Assembly (NCBI RefSeq): GCF_014649495.1
Contig: NZ_BMTD01000006.1
Location: 1 to 64,000 of the forward strand
Direction: 5' to 3'
Length of the DNA: 64,000 bases
Source of the DNA: Streptomyces filipinensis
Lineage (GTDB): Bacteria > Actinomycetota > Actinomycetes > Streptomycetales > Streptomycetaceae
Shown: positions 16,090 through 25,936 of the stretch, piece by piece
Layout of the letters: each line of letters begins with the position of its first letter
Position numbering within the stretch: the first letter of the stretch is position 1
Made by a program: the position numbers and the translations under genes
Notes under the pieces: generated by a model
What the model was told of the DNA's origin: nothing
What the model saw: the letters and a program-made list of their open reading frames with translations, nothing else
The model's database searches: none

Positions 16090-17892
16090 CTAACCGCCGT
16101 ACGCCCCGGAGGCCGTCAGCCGCAGGGCCGTGTCGATCAGCGGCACGTGGCTGAACGCCTGCGGGAAGTTGCCCACCTGCCGCTGCAGGCGCGGGTCCCA
16201 CTCCTCCGCCAGCAGACCGAGGTCGTTGCGCAGCGCGAGCAGCTTCTCGAACAGCTTGCGGGCCTCGTCCACCCGGCCGATCATCGCCAGGTCGTCCGCC
16301 ATCCAGAACGAGCAGGCCAGGAAGGCCCCTTCGTCGCCGGGCAGACCGTCGACGCCCGCGTGGTCGCCCTCCGTCGGGTAGCGCAGGATGAACCCGTCGG
16401 GCGTGGACAGCTCGCGCTGGATCGCCTCGATCGTGCCGATCACCCGCTTGTCGTCCGGCGGCAGGAAGCCCATCTGCGGGATGAGCAGCAGCGAGGCGTC
16501 CAGCTCCTGGGAGCCGTAGGACTGCGTGAAGGTGTTGCGCTCCTTGTCGTAGCCCTTCTCGCACACGTCCCGGTGGATGTCGTCGCGCAGTTCCTTCCAG
16601 CGCTCCAGCGGGCCGTCCGCGTCCCCGGACTCGATCAGCTTGATGGTGCGGTCCACCGCGACCCAGGCCATCACCTTGGAGTGCACGAAGTGCCGGCGCG
16701 GGCCGCGCACCTCCCAGATGCCCTCGTCCGGCTCCTGCCAGTGGTCCTCCAGGTAGCGGATCAGCTTCAGCTGGAGCAGGGAGGCGTAGTCGTTGCGGGC
16801 CAGGCCCGTCATGTGGGCCAGGTGCAGGGCCTCGGTGACCTCGCCGTAGACGTCCAGCTGCAGCTGGTGCGCCGCGCCGTTGCCGACCCGGACCGGGGCG
16901 GAGTGCTCGTAGCCCGGCAGCCAGTCCAGCTCGGCCTCGCCCAGCTCACGCTCGCCGGCGATGCCGTACATGATCTGCAGGTTTTCCGGGTCGCCGGCGA
17001 CCGCGCGCAGCAGCCACTCGCGCCAGGCGCGGGCCTCCTCGCGGTAGCCGGTGCGCAGGAGGGACGACAGGGTGATCGCGGCGTCGCGCAGCCAGGTGTA
17101 GCGGTAGTCCCAGTTGCGGACGCCGCCGATGTCCTCCGGCAGCGAGGTCGTGGGCGCGGCGACGATGCCGCCGGTCGGGGCGTACGTCAGCGCCTTCAGG
17201 GTGATCAGCGAACGGACCACCGCCTCGCGGTACGGCCCGTGGTACGTACAGTGCTCGACCCACTCCCGCCAGAAGTCCTCCGTCGCCTCCAGCGAGGTCT
17301 CCGGCTCCGGCAGCGCCGGCGGCTCCTTGTGCGAGGGCTGCCACGAGATGGTGAACGCGATCCGGTCACCCGGGGCGACGGTGAAGTCGGCGTACGTGGT
17401 CAGCGACTTTCCGTAGGTCTCGGCCTCCGTGTCGAACCACACCGAGTCCGGCCCGGCGACCGCCACCGTGCGGCCCTCGTGCTTGTGCACCCAGGGCACC
17501 ACACGGCCGTAGGAGAACCGCATCCGCAGGGCGGAGCGCATCGGCACCCGGCCGGTGACGCCCTCCACGATCCGGATCAGCTGCGGCGCGCCCTCACGCG
17601 GGGGCATGAAATCGGTCACCCGGACCGTGCCGCGCGGGGTGTCCCACTCCGATTCCAGGATCAGCGAGTCGCCGCGGTAGCTCCGCCGGGCGGCCGCGGG
17701 CGGCTGCGCGTCGGCCGCGTGGGCCGGGCCGAGCCGCCAGAAGCCGTGCTCCTCGGTGCCCAGCAGGCCGGCGAAGATGGCGTGCGAGTCGAAGCGGGGC
17801 AGGCACAGCCAGTCCACCGTGCCGTCCCGGCAGACCAGTGCCGCGGTCTGCATGTCTCCGATGAGTGCGTAGTCTTCGATGCGCCCGGCCAC
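16090..17892 (-). CDS. Glycoside hydrolase family 15 (trehalase or glucoamylase-like)
   Basis: A cytoplasmic GH15 protein of about 600 residues. I chose the GTG at 17892, giving the common start AGRIEDYALIGDMQTAAL, because GGAG lies six bases upstream. The GTG at 17916 or the ATG at 18018 would lengthen it. The N-terminal beta-sandwich begins DGTVDWLCLPRFDS. The (alpha/alpha)6 barrel contains GVRNWDYRYTWLRDAAITL, with one catalytic acid in this region, and the second conserved Glu lies in LLAEEWDP near the C-terminus. Mycobacterial and Streptomyces members with this architecture are often trehalases, hydrolysing trehalose to glucose. Without assay data the substrate, trehalose or an alpha-glucan, stays open. 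It diverges from pyrG across a 583-bp gap. Confidence 0.9.
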   Translation of the reverse strand: MAGRIEDYALIGDMQTAALVCRDGTVDWLCLPRFDSHAIFAGLLGTEEHGFWRLGPAHAADAQPPAAARRSYRGDSLILESEWDTPRGTVRVTDFMPPREGAPQLIRIVEGVTGRVPMRSALRMRFSYGRVVPWVHKHEGRTVAVAGPDSVWFDTEAETYGKSLTTYADFTVAPGDRIAFTISWQPSHKEPPALPEPETSLEATEDFWREWVEHCTYHGPYREAVVRSLITLKALTYAPTGGIVAAPTTSLPEDIGGVRNWDYRYTWLRDAAITLSSLLRTGYREEARAWREWLLRAVAGDPENLQIMYGIAGERELGEAELDWLPGYEHSAPVRVGNGAAHQLQLDVYGEVTEALHLAHMTGLARNDYASLLQLKLIRYLEDHWQEPDEGIWEVRGPRRHFVHSKVMAWVAVDRTIKLIESGDADGPLERWKELRDDIHRDVCEKGYDKERNTFTQSYGSQELDASLLLIPQMGFLPPDDKRVIGTIEAIQRELSTPDGFILRYPTEGDHAGVDGLPGDEGAFLACSFWMADDLAMIGRVDEARKLFEKLLALRNDLGLLAEEWDPRLQRQVGNFPQAFSHVPLIDTALRLTASGAYGG

Positions 17893-18475
17893 GTGCAACT
17901 CCAGTCGAACGGCCACGTCACCCCCGCACAGGGGGCTGTCGCTAGTGCGGTCAAGGGGTCGTTGTTGTGCGTCGTTGAGCGGTGAAGCAAAGCAGCCTGC
18001 CGAGCCCTGAGGCAACACGACAGTCTTTGCTCAACGAACTGCCGCGCTCTCGTTGTTCCGGGTGGTGCAGGCGGGGGTGTGCCGTCGTTCCGGCCGGGCT
18101 CGGCAGCGAGTGTCCGAGCAGGATACGACGCACGTAGATGATCTGCGTGCCGCTCCGGGCAACCCGTGTGGGCCGAACGGGTGAGCAGCGGGTGATGAAC
18201 GTGTGACTTCTGTGTGCCTGTGCTGACGCATGGGGCGACCTGCCCTGGATTCGGCGGGTGAGCGAGTCACTCCGGGGCGGCGCGACGGAGCCGCCCCGTG
18301 CCCGGCCGAGCGCGGAGCGTGGCCGGAAGCCATCTCGTCCAGGCGCTGATACCCTGGTAGCCCGTGGACCGGTGGGCCTGAAACCCCCGAACCGCAGCGA
18401 CGGCACCCCCGGAGACCTCCGGGCCGGCAGCCGCACCGCACGACAGACCGCGACCACGGGAGCCCCCTCTTGGCC
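17893..18475. other. Divergent intergenic region between GH15 gene and pyrG
   Basis: No credible gene. Inverted repeats are present: TCGTTGAGC (17972-17980) with GCTCAACGA (18029-18037), and AGCAAAG near 17986 with CTTTGCT near 18025, two pairings that exclude each other. A strong hairpin lies at 18273-18298. The region must hold the promoters for both genes. I could not fix them with confidence. Confidence 0.6.
18273..18298. other. Hairpin in the pyrG leader region
   Basis: A perfect 9-bp stem CGGGGCGGC/GCCGCCCCG with loop GCGACGGA lies 178 bp before the pyrG start and has no upstream gene to terminate. It could be an attenuator or the end of a small RNA. Confidence 0.5.
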
Positions 18476-20143
<1,668 letters not shown>

Positions 20144-20160
20144 CACAAGAGTTGTACGGT

Positions 20161-20199
20161 GGCCGGGGCGCGGACATTCAGAACGATCGCGCCCCGGCC
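20161..20199 (+). terminator. Terminator-like hairpin after pyrG
   Basis: A perfect 12-bp stem GGCCGGGGCGCG/CGCGCCCCGGCC with a 15-base loop starts 17 bases after the pyrG stop and 28 bases before the NUDIX start. It probably reduces read-through into the NUDIX gene. Confidence 0.75.
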
Positions 20200-20226
20200 G
20201 CTCGTGCATGTGTGGAAGGACAGGGC

Positions 20227-20853
20227 ATGACGATCAAGGACACCGCGGAGGAGTGGGAGATCCGGGCGACGGAGACCCCCTTCACGGGCAACAAGACCTC
20301 CGTGCGCACCGACGAGGTGGTCATGCCCGACGGCTCGGTGGTCCGCCGCGACTACCAGGTCCACCCCGGTTCGGTCGCCGTCCTCGCCCTGGACCGGGAG
20401 GACCGGGTCCTGCTGATCAAGCAGTACCGCCACCCGGTGCGCCACAAGCTGTGGGAGATCCCGGCCGGCCTGCTCGACGTGCCCGGTGAGAACCCGCTGC
20501 ACGCCGCCCAGCGCGAGCTGTACGAGGAGGCGCACGTCAAGGCCGATGACTGGCGGGTGCTGACGGACGTCTACACCACGCCCGGCGGCTGCGACGAGGC
20601 CGTACGGATCTTCCTCGCCCGTGACCTGTCCGCCGCCGAGGGCGAGCGGTTCGCGGCGGAGCACGAGGAGACCGACATGGAGCACGCGCGCGTGCCGGTC
20701 GAGGAACTGGTGCGCGGCGTCCTGGCCGGTGGTCTGCACAACAACTGCCTGGTCGTCGGGGTCCTCTCCCTGATGGCCGCCCGCAGCGGCGACGGCCTCG
20801 ACGCGCTGCGCCCGGCCGACGCCCCCTGGCCGGCCCGCCCCTTCGCTTCCTGA
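20227..20853 (+). CDS. NUDIX hydrolase, ADP-ribose pyrophosphatase-like
   Basis: A 208-residue NUDIX protein. The NUDIX box is GLLDVPGENPLHAAQRELYEEA, with one extra residue between the first Gly and Glu and with His in place of the usual final Gly, as in the actinobacterial ADP-ribose pyrophosphatases next to pyrG (mycobacterial Rv1700). The preceding WEIPAG is typical of that group. It would hydrolyse ADP-ribose to AMP and ribose 5-phosphate. A GGAAGGA ribosome-binding site precedes the ATG at 20227. Its position after pyrG is conserved. Confidence 0.9.
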   Translation: MTIKDTAEEWEIRATETPFTGNKTSVRTDEVVMPDGSVVRRDYQVHPGSVAVLALDREDRVLLIKQYRHPVRHKLWEIPAGLLDVPGENPLHAAQRELYEEAHVKADDWRVLTDVYTTPGGCDEAVRIFLARDLSAAEGERFAAEHEETDMEHARVPVEELVRGVLAGGLHNNCLVVGVLSLMAARSGDGLDALRPADAPWPARPFAS

Positions 20854-20887
20854 ACCGCACCCGTTCGGCGTACTGGTGTGACCATCG

Positions 20888-20902
20888 CCTGATCCGATCA
20901 GG
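20888..20902. promoter_or_regulatory. 15-bp palindrome CCTGATCCGATCAGG
   Basis: A perfect 7-bp inverted repeat around one C, in the gap between the NUDIX gene and the ATPase-TPR gene, 139 bp upstream of the latter. It looks like an operator for a dimeric repressor. A short terminator is less likely because a one-base loop cannot form. The regulator is unknown. Confidence 0.45.
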
Positions 20903-21040
20903 GGATTCGTCCGCCGCGCTCCTCCCGGCCCGTCGCAGCGCGTGAACTAGGCTCGTCGCGAGCGAGCCAAGAAGCGAGCCAGGAGAGGCGCACGTTCGTG
21001 GCGGGAGATCCGCCGGGCCTGCGCGTGCGGTGGGACGGGA

Positions 21041-23113
21041 GTGTGGCCCGTGACGGATCAGGCGGTGGACACAGGCTTCGTGCGGCTGTCGGCGCACGCG
21101 GACGCGGACGACCGTTTCCTGGGCCGTACAAGGGAGTTGAAGGAGCTGCGCGCCGACATCGAGCGCGCCGGTCTGGACACCCTCTCCGGCCGCAAGGCGC
21201 CCCGCGCGCGCGTGCTCCTGATCGCGGGCCGCCCCGGCTCCGGCCGCACCGCCCTCGCCGAGGAACTCGTACGACAGGTCGCGGACGGCTACCCGGACGG
21301 GGTGCTGCGGGCCCGGCTCAGCGAACCCGACGGCACCCCCGTCCCGGTCGCGCGCGCCGCCCGCGAGCTGCTCGCCGCACTGGAGCTGCCCGCCCCGGCC
21401 GGCGCCGCCGAGGACGACCTCACCGCGGCGCTGCGCACCGCCCTCGCCGACCGGCGCGCCCTGCTGCTGCTGGACGACGCGGCCGGCGCCGAGCAGGTCG
21501 ACGCGCTGCTTCCGGAGGCCCCGGACTGCCTGGTCGTGGCCGTCTCCTCGGGTCCGCTCACCGGCATCGCGGACGTCAGGCCCTGCACCCTGGGCGGTCT
21601 GGACACCAAGTCCGCGGTGGAACTGCTCATCCGCTACACCGGCGCGGTCCGCGTCACGGTCGATCCGCGCTCCGCCGAGAGCCTGGTCGAGGCCTGCCAG
21701 GGTCATCCGGCAGCGCTCGTGCTGGCCGGCGGCTGGCTCGCCGCCCGTCCCAAGTCCGCCGTCTCCGACCTCGCCAAGCGGCTGCACACCGCCGACGACG
21801 GCACGGACGGCACCCCGCTGGCCCGCGTCTTCCGGCACGTGTACAGCGAGCTGCCCGGCCCGGCCGCCCGGATGCTGCCCCTGCTCTCCCTCGCCCCGGC
21901 CGGTCTGATCGACCCGCACACGGCCTCGGCCCTCGCCGGCTGCTCGGTCGACGCCGCCCGCGCCGCCCTGGACGACTTCGTCGCCGTCGGCCTGCTGCGC
22001 ACGGTGGACTCCCCGCTGCCCCAGTACAAGGTCCCCGGCTGTCTGAACCCCCTGCTGCGCGCCCTCGCCGAGGGGCAGGAGCGGCCCGCGGAGCTGCAGC
22101 TGGCCCGGGCCCGGATGCTGGAGCGCACCGTGCGGCTGCTGCAGGCCTGCCGGGCGATCACCGAGACGGACAGCCCGCAGGCCCGGGAGAAGCTGAACGC
22201 CATGCCGCGCGAGGTGCGCTTCCCCAGTCCCCGGGCGGCCGCCGACTGGCTGCTCGTCCGGCGGCCCGCGCTGCTGGCGTCCGCGCGTCTCGCGGTGGCC
22301 GACGGCGAGCTCGACACCCTGGCCCGGCGGCTGATGTCCCAGCTGGTCAGGGCCCTGGTCGCGCATGTCGGCACCCAGGCGGCCGCCGCCGACCTGTACG
22401 ACGTGCACAGCCTCGTCCTCGATGTCGCCGAGCGGCGGGGACTGGTCCGGGAGAAGGCCGCGGCGCTGCTGAACCTGGGTGACGTGGACGCGCAGACCGG
22501 CCGTACCCGGGCCGCGCTGGCACGATATCGGTTGGCTCTGGACGCCGGACGCAGAGCAAATGACCCGTACGCCACGGGTCGCGCAATGGAATCCGTAGGT
22601 GGCGCGTACCAGGAGCTCGGTGACTACGACCGGGCCGCCGACTGGTTCGGCCGGGCCCTGGCCGAGCGGCTGGCCCGCGGCGAGCGCGAGCAGGTCGCCC
22701 GGCTGTACGGCCGGATCGCCACCACCCACACCTACGCGGGCCGCTACGGCGAGGCCCTCAGGAACTGGCGGGCCGCCGTCGCCGGTCACCGCAGGCGCGG
22801 CGATGTCGCGGCGCACGCGCGGGCGTTGAGCGAGCTGGCCCGGGTGCAGGAGTACGCGGGGCGGTTCGAGGAGTCGCTGCGCACCTGCCAGGAGGCGGTG
22901 GAGTGGGCGCGGCGCGCCGAGGACGTCCGACTGCAGGCCGCGGTGCAGCTCCGGCTGGCCGACACGCTGGAGCACCTCGGGGACCCCACCGCCGCCCGTC
23001 TGCACCGCGCGGCGGCCGGGCGCATGCTGGACGAGGAGGCCCAGGAGAGTGGGACAAGCCCGAATCAAGACGCTAACGCCTGCGAAATCCGTAGTGCATC
23101 CAACGAAGATTGA
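21041..23113 (+). CDS. AfsR/STAND-like ATPase with TPR domain, no DNA-binding domain
   Basis: A 690-residue protein resembling the NB-ARC and TPR parts of AfsR/SARP regulators but without the N-terminal DNA-binding domain. Residues 20-270 form the nucleotide-binding domain: P-loop IAGRPGSGRTALAEEL (63-70, with Arg instead of the conserved Lys) and Walker B RALLLLDDAA. A winged-helix-like segment follows around ARVFRHVYSELPGPAARMLPLLSLAPAG. Residues about 470-660 contain TPR repeats (for example GDYDRAADWFGRALAE). The Lys-to-Arg change may weaken ATP hydrolysis. The last 20 codons are unusually AT-rich and end in an Asn/Ser-rich tail. It lies between the NUDIX and ald genes, and its role is unknown. 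The start may be GTG 21041 or GTG 21050. Confidence 0.82.
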   Translation: MWPVTDQAVDTGFVRLSAHADADDRFLGRTRELKELRADIERAGLDTLSGRKAPRARVLLIAGRPGSGRTALAEELVRQVADGYPDGVLRARLSEPDGTPVPVARAARELLAALELPAPAGAAEDDLTAALRTALADRRALLLLDDAAGAEQVDALLPEAPDCLVVAVSSGPLTGIADVRPCTLGGLDTKSAVELLIRYTGAVRVTVDPRSAESLVEACQGHPAALVLAGGWLAARPKSAVSDLAKRLHTADDGTDGTPLARVFRHVYSELPGPAARMLPLLSLAPAGLIDPHTASALAGCSVDAARAALDDFVAVGLLRTVDSPLPQYKVPGCLNPLLRALAEGQERPAELQLARARMLERTVRLLQACRAITETDSPQAREKLNAMPREVRFPSPRAAADWLLVRRPALLASARLAVADGELDTLARRLMSQLVRALVAHVGTQAAAADLYDVHSLVLDVAERRGLVREKAAALLNLGDVDAQTGRTRAALARYRLALDAGRRANDPYATGRAMESVGGAYQELGDYDRAADWFGRALAERLARGEREQVARLYGRIATTHTYAGRYGEALRNWRAAVAGHRRRGDVAAHARALSELARVQEYAGRFEESLRTCQEAVEWARRAEDVRLQAAVQLRLADTLEHLGDPTAARLHRAAAGRMLDEEAQESGTSPNQDANACEIRSASNED

Positions 23114-23261
23114 TGCAATGAAAGGCTAGACAGGCGGAACGCCTTCATTAAACTGGCTCTGCCGCACGTTCTCCTGCGGTGTCTCCCGGTGTGCTCTGCA
23201 TGCCTGGGTATGTCATGTAATGCACCCCCCCATACCCTCTGAGCCAAGGACCGTGATCGAC

Positions 23262-24377
23262 GTGAAGGTCGGCATCCCCCGCGAGGTCAAGAACAACGAG
23301 TTCCGGGTGGCCATCACCCCCGCCGGTGTGCACGAGCTGGTGCGCAGCGGCCACCAGGTCGTCGTCGAGCGGGGTGCCGGCCTCGGCTCCTCGATCACGG
23401 ACGAGGAGTACGTCTCCGCCGGTGCCGCGATCCTCGACACCGCCGACGAGGTGTGGGCCACCGCCGACCTGCTGCTGAAGGTCAAGGAGCCCATCGCGGA
23501 GGAGTACCACCGCCTCCGCAAGGACCAGATCCTCTTCACCTACCTGCACCTGGCCGCCTCCAAGGAGTGCACGGACGCGCTCATCGAGTCCGGCACCACG
23601 GCCATCGCCTACGAGACCGTCGAGCTGCCGAACCGCGCGCTGCCGCTGCTCGCCCCGATGTCCGAGGTCGCGGGCCGGCTCGCCCCGCAGGTCGGCGCCT
23701 ACCACCTGATGCGCGCGGCCGGCGGCCGTGGCGTGCTGCCGGGCGGCGTCCCGGGCGTGACCCCGGCCAAGTGCGTCGTCATCGGCGGCGGTGTCTCCGG
23801 CTGGAACGCCACCCAGGTCGCCGTCGGCATGGGCTTCGACGTGACCCTGCTCGACCGCGACATCAACAAGCTGCGCGAGGCCGACAAGATCTTCGGTACG
23901 AAGGTCAAGGCGATCATGTCCAACACCTTCGAGCTGGAGAAGGCCGTCCTCGACGCCGACCTCGTCATCGGCGCGGTCCTCATCCCGGGCGCCAAGGCCC
24001 CGAAGCTGGTCACCAACGAGCTGGTGGCCCGCATGAAGCCCGGAAGTGTTCTTGTCGACATCGCGATCGACCAGGGCGGCTGCTTCGAGGACTCCCACCC
24101 GACGACGCACGCCGAGCCGACCTTCAAGGTGCACAACTCGGTCTTCTACTGCGTCGCCAACATGCCCGGCGCGGTGCCCAGCACCTCCACCAACGCCCTC
24201 ACCAACGCGACGCTGCCGTACATCGTCTCGCTGGCCAACAACGGCTGGGTCGAGGCGCTGCGCCGCGACGCCGCGCTCGCCAAGGGTCTCAACACCCATG
24301 ACGGCAAGGTCGTTTACAAGGAGGTCGCAGAGGCGCACGGCCTGGAGTACGTGGAGCTGGAGTCCCTGCTCGGCTGA
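23262..24377 (+). CDS. ald: Alanine dehydrogenase
   Basis: A 371-residue NAD-dependent L-alanine dehydrogenase that interconverts alanine with pyruvate and ammonium. The start MKVGIPREVKNNEFRVA is the family norm, and AAGGA eleven bases upstream supports the GTG at 23262. A GTG at 23253 and an ATG at 23220 are alternatives. Substrate-binding residues lie in FRVAITPAGV and the catalytic region ELPNRALPLLAPMSEVAGR. The Rossmann motif is VVIGGGVSGWNA. The terminal region LNTHDGKVVYKEVAEAHGLEY is typical. The sequence is complete, with a strong hairpin terminator behind it. Confidence 0.96.
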   Translation: MKVGIPREVKNNEFRVAITPAGVHELVRSGHQVVVERGAGLGSSITDEEYVSAGAAILDTADEVWATADLLLKVKEPIAEEYHRLRKDQILFTYLHLAASKECTDALIESGTTAIAYETVELPNRALPLLAPMSEVAGRLAPQVGAYHLMRAAGGRGVLPGGVPGVTPAKCVVIGGGVSGWNATQVAVGMGFDVTLLDRDINKLREADKIFGTKVKAIMSNTFELEKAVLDADLVIGAVLIPGAKAPKLVTNELVARMKPGSVLVDIAIDQGGCFEDSHPTTHAEPTFKVHNSVFYCVANMPGAVPSTSTNALTNATLPYIVSLANNGWVEALRRDAALAKGLNTHDGKVVYKEVAEAHGLEYVELESLLG

Positions 24378-24463
24378 CGCCCGGCCGACCCCGGTGGCCT
24401 GACGGACCGCTAAGTCAGCATCAGGTAAAAGGCGATTCGTCAACACATGTCGTCAACCCCGCG

Positions 24464-24502
24464 CATCCGGCCGGACCTTGCCCGACAAGGTCCGGCCGGA
24501 TG
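24464..24502 (+). terminator. Strong ald terminator hairpin
   Basis: A perfect 17-bp stem (arms 24464-24480 and 24486-24502, loop CCCGA). There is no U-run, as is usual for Streptomyces terminators. It is the strongest simple hairpin in the window. Confidence 0.9.
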
Positions 24503-24657
24503 TGTGTATGGTCACTTGGCGACTCTTGGTCAACTCGCCTCGAACGCAACCCTTCGACCGATTCGTACACCGGTGAAACCTGCTGTGCGACGGCCGTACG
24601 CCCTTGACAGCGAGATGTTTCATTGCCGACACATCCTGCCGGGTCCGGCGGATTGTG

Positions 24658-24687
24658 TTGCTGCGGACCGCCGACACGCCATAGAGT
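24658..24687 (+). promoter_or_regulatory. Candidate vegetative promoter of the ParA gene
   Basis: TTGCTG at 24658-24663 and TAGAGT at 24682-24687, spaced by 18 bases, fit a HrdB-type promoter. Transcription would start near 24694 and give a leader of about 67 bases before the GTG at 24761. Confidence 0.6.
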
Positions 24688-24760
24688 CGCCAACCGTCGG
24701 CATGGTGCCACGCTGACCTTGTCTAGAAGTTTCCTGGTCACCAAGGAGGTAAGACGACTT

Positions 24761-25936
24761 GTGAATGAGTCGACATTTTCTCCCGGGGGTGGTCAACCAG
24801 GAATGCCTGTACGGGGCCAGGGCTCCGCGGGATTCGAGGCTGTCGGCTCCGTAGCTGTGCGCACCTTCGCAGCCCACCAGAGTCCGGGACCGCAGACCGC
24901 CCGGACAGCACACCAGAGCATGGATGGCCATCACGTGAACGCCATGGCCGGCGACGGAAGTGGCGCGCCCCACAACCAATTCGCCGACTACGACGAACTG
25001 CCCGAGGGGCACTTCTACGACCCCGACGCCGAGTACGAGCCCGATCCCGAGTACGCGGCCACGCTCGCGCCCGACGCGGCCCGCCAGCGCCGCGAGCGCA
25101 TCGGCCCGACCGGGCGCCCGCTGCCGTACTTCCCGATCCCGGGCCCGCTGACCGACCACGGCCCCGCGAAGATCATCGCGATGTGCAACCAGAAGGGCGG
25201 CGTCGGCAAGACGACGTCGACCATCAACCTGGGTGCCGCGCTCGCGGAGTACGGCCGGCGCGTGCTCCTCGTGGACTTCGACCCGCAGGGCGCGCTGTCG
25301 GTGGGACTCGGTGTCAACCCGATGGAACTCGACCTGACGGTCTACAACCTGCTCATGGAGCGGGGTATGTCCGCGGACGAGGTCCTGCTGAAGACGGCGG
25401 TCCCCAACATGGACCTGCTGCCCTCCAACATCGATCTGTCGGCCGCCGAGGTCCAGCTGGTCTCGGAGGTCGCCCGCGAGTCGACCCTGCAGCGGGCGCT
25501 CAAGCCGGTGATGCCCGACTACGACTACATCGTGATCGACTGTCAGCCCTCGCTCGGCCTGCTCACCGTCAACGCACTGACGGCCGCTCACAAGGTGATC
25601 GTGCCGCTGGAGTGCGAGTTCTTCGCCCTGCGCGGTGTGGCCCTGCTGACCGAGACCATCGAGAAGGTCCAGGAGCGGCTCAACCCCGAGCTGGAACTGG
25701 ACGGCATCCTCGCCACGATGTACGACTCGCGCACGGTCCACAGCCGTGAGGTGCTGGCCCGCGTGGTCGAGGCCTTCGACGACCACGTCTACCACACGGT
25801 CATCGGCCGCACGGTCCGCTTCCCGGAGACCACGGTCGCCGGAGAGCCGATCACCACCTACGCCTCCAACTCCGTCGGTGCCGCCGCCTACCGTCAGCTC
25901 GCCAGGGAGGTGCTCGCCCGGTGTCACGCCGAGTGA
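24761..25936 (+). CDS. ParA/Soj-type ATPase (orphan, next to scpAB)
   Basis: A 391-residue deviant-Walker ATPase. The first 137 residues are a disordered, Pro/Gly/Ala-rich extension not found in Soj. The core starts at KIIAMCNQKGGVGKTT (P-loop 145-152, signature lysine present). It continues with LVDFDPQGALSVGLG (Walker A'), DYIVIDCQPSLGLLTVNAL (Walker B) and the C-terminal TTYASNSVGAAAYRQLAREV. An AAGGAGG at 24743 supports the GTG at 24761. There is no ParB gene beside it. Instead its stop overlaps the start of a ribbon-helix-helix protein gene, and scpA-scpB follow, so it probably helps to organise the chromosome. It corresponds in place to mycobacterial Rv1708, not to the oriC-linked parA. 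Confidence 0.9.
   Translation: MNESTFSPGGGQPGMPVRGQGSAGFEAVGSVAVRTFAAHQSPGPQTARTAHQSMDGHHVNAMAGDGSGAPHNQFADYDELPEGHFYDPDAEYEPDPEYAATLAPDAARQRRERIGPTGRPLPYFPIPGPLTDHGPAKIIAMCNQKGGVGKTTSTINLGAALAEYGRRVLLVDFDPQGALSVGLGVNPMELDLTVYNLLMERGMSADEVLLKTAVPNMDLLPSNIDLSAAEVQLVSEVARESTLQRALKPVMPDYDYIVIDCQPSLGLLTVNALTAAHKVIVPLECEFFALRGVALLTETIEKVQERLNPELELDGILATMYDSRTVHSREVLARVVEAFDDHVYHTVIGRTVRFPETTVAGEPITTYASNSVGAAAYRQLAREVLARCHAE

Larger units (their letters stand above)
24378..24760. other. Intergenic region between ald and the ParA gene
   Basis: The 383 bases hold the ald terminator at 24464-24502 and a promoter-like pair at 24658-24687. They also contain isolated TGAAAC (24573) and GTTTCA (24617) half-sites that do not form a parS sequence. 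I see no gene here. Confidence 0.7.

Noticed and set aside
24560..24630. TGAAAC and GTTTCA half-sites upstream of the ParA gene, considered as parS.
   Set aside because: They are about 40 bp apart and do not form the 16-bp parS palindrome. This ParA is not the oriC-linked one.
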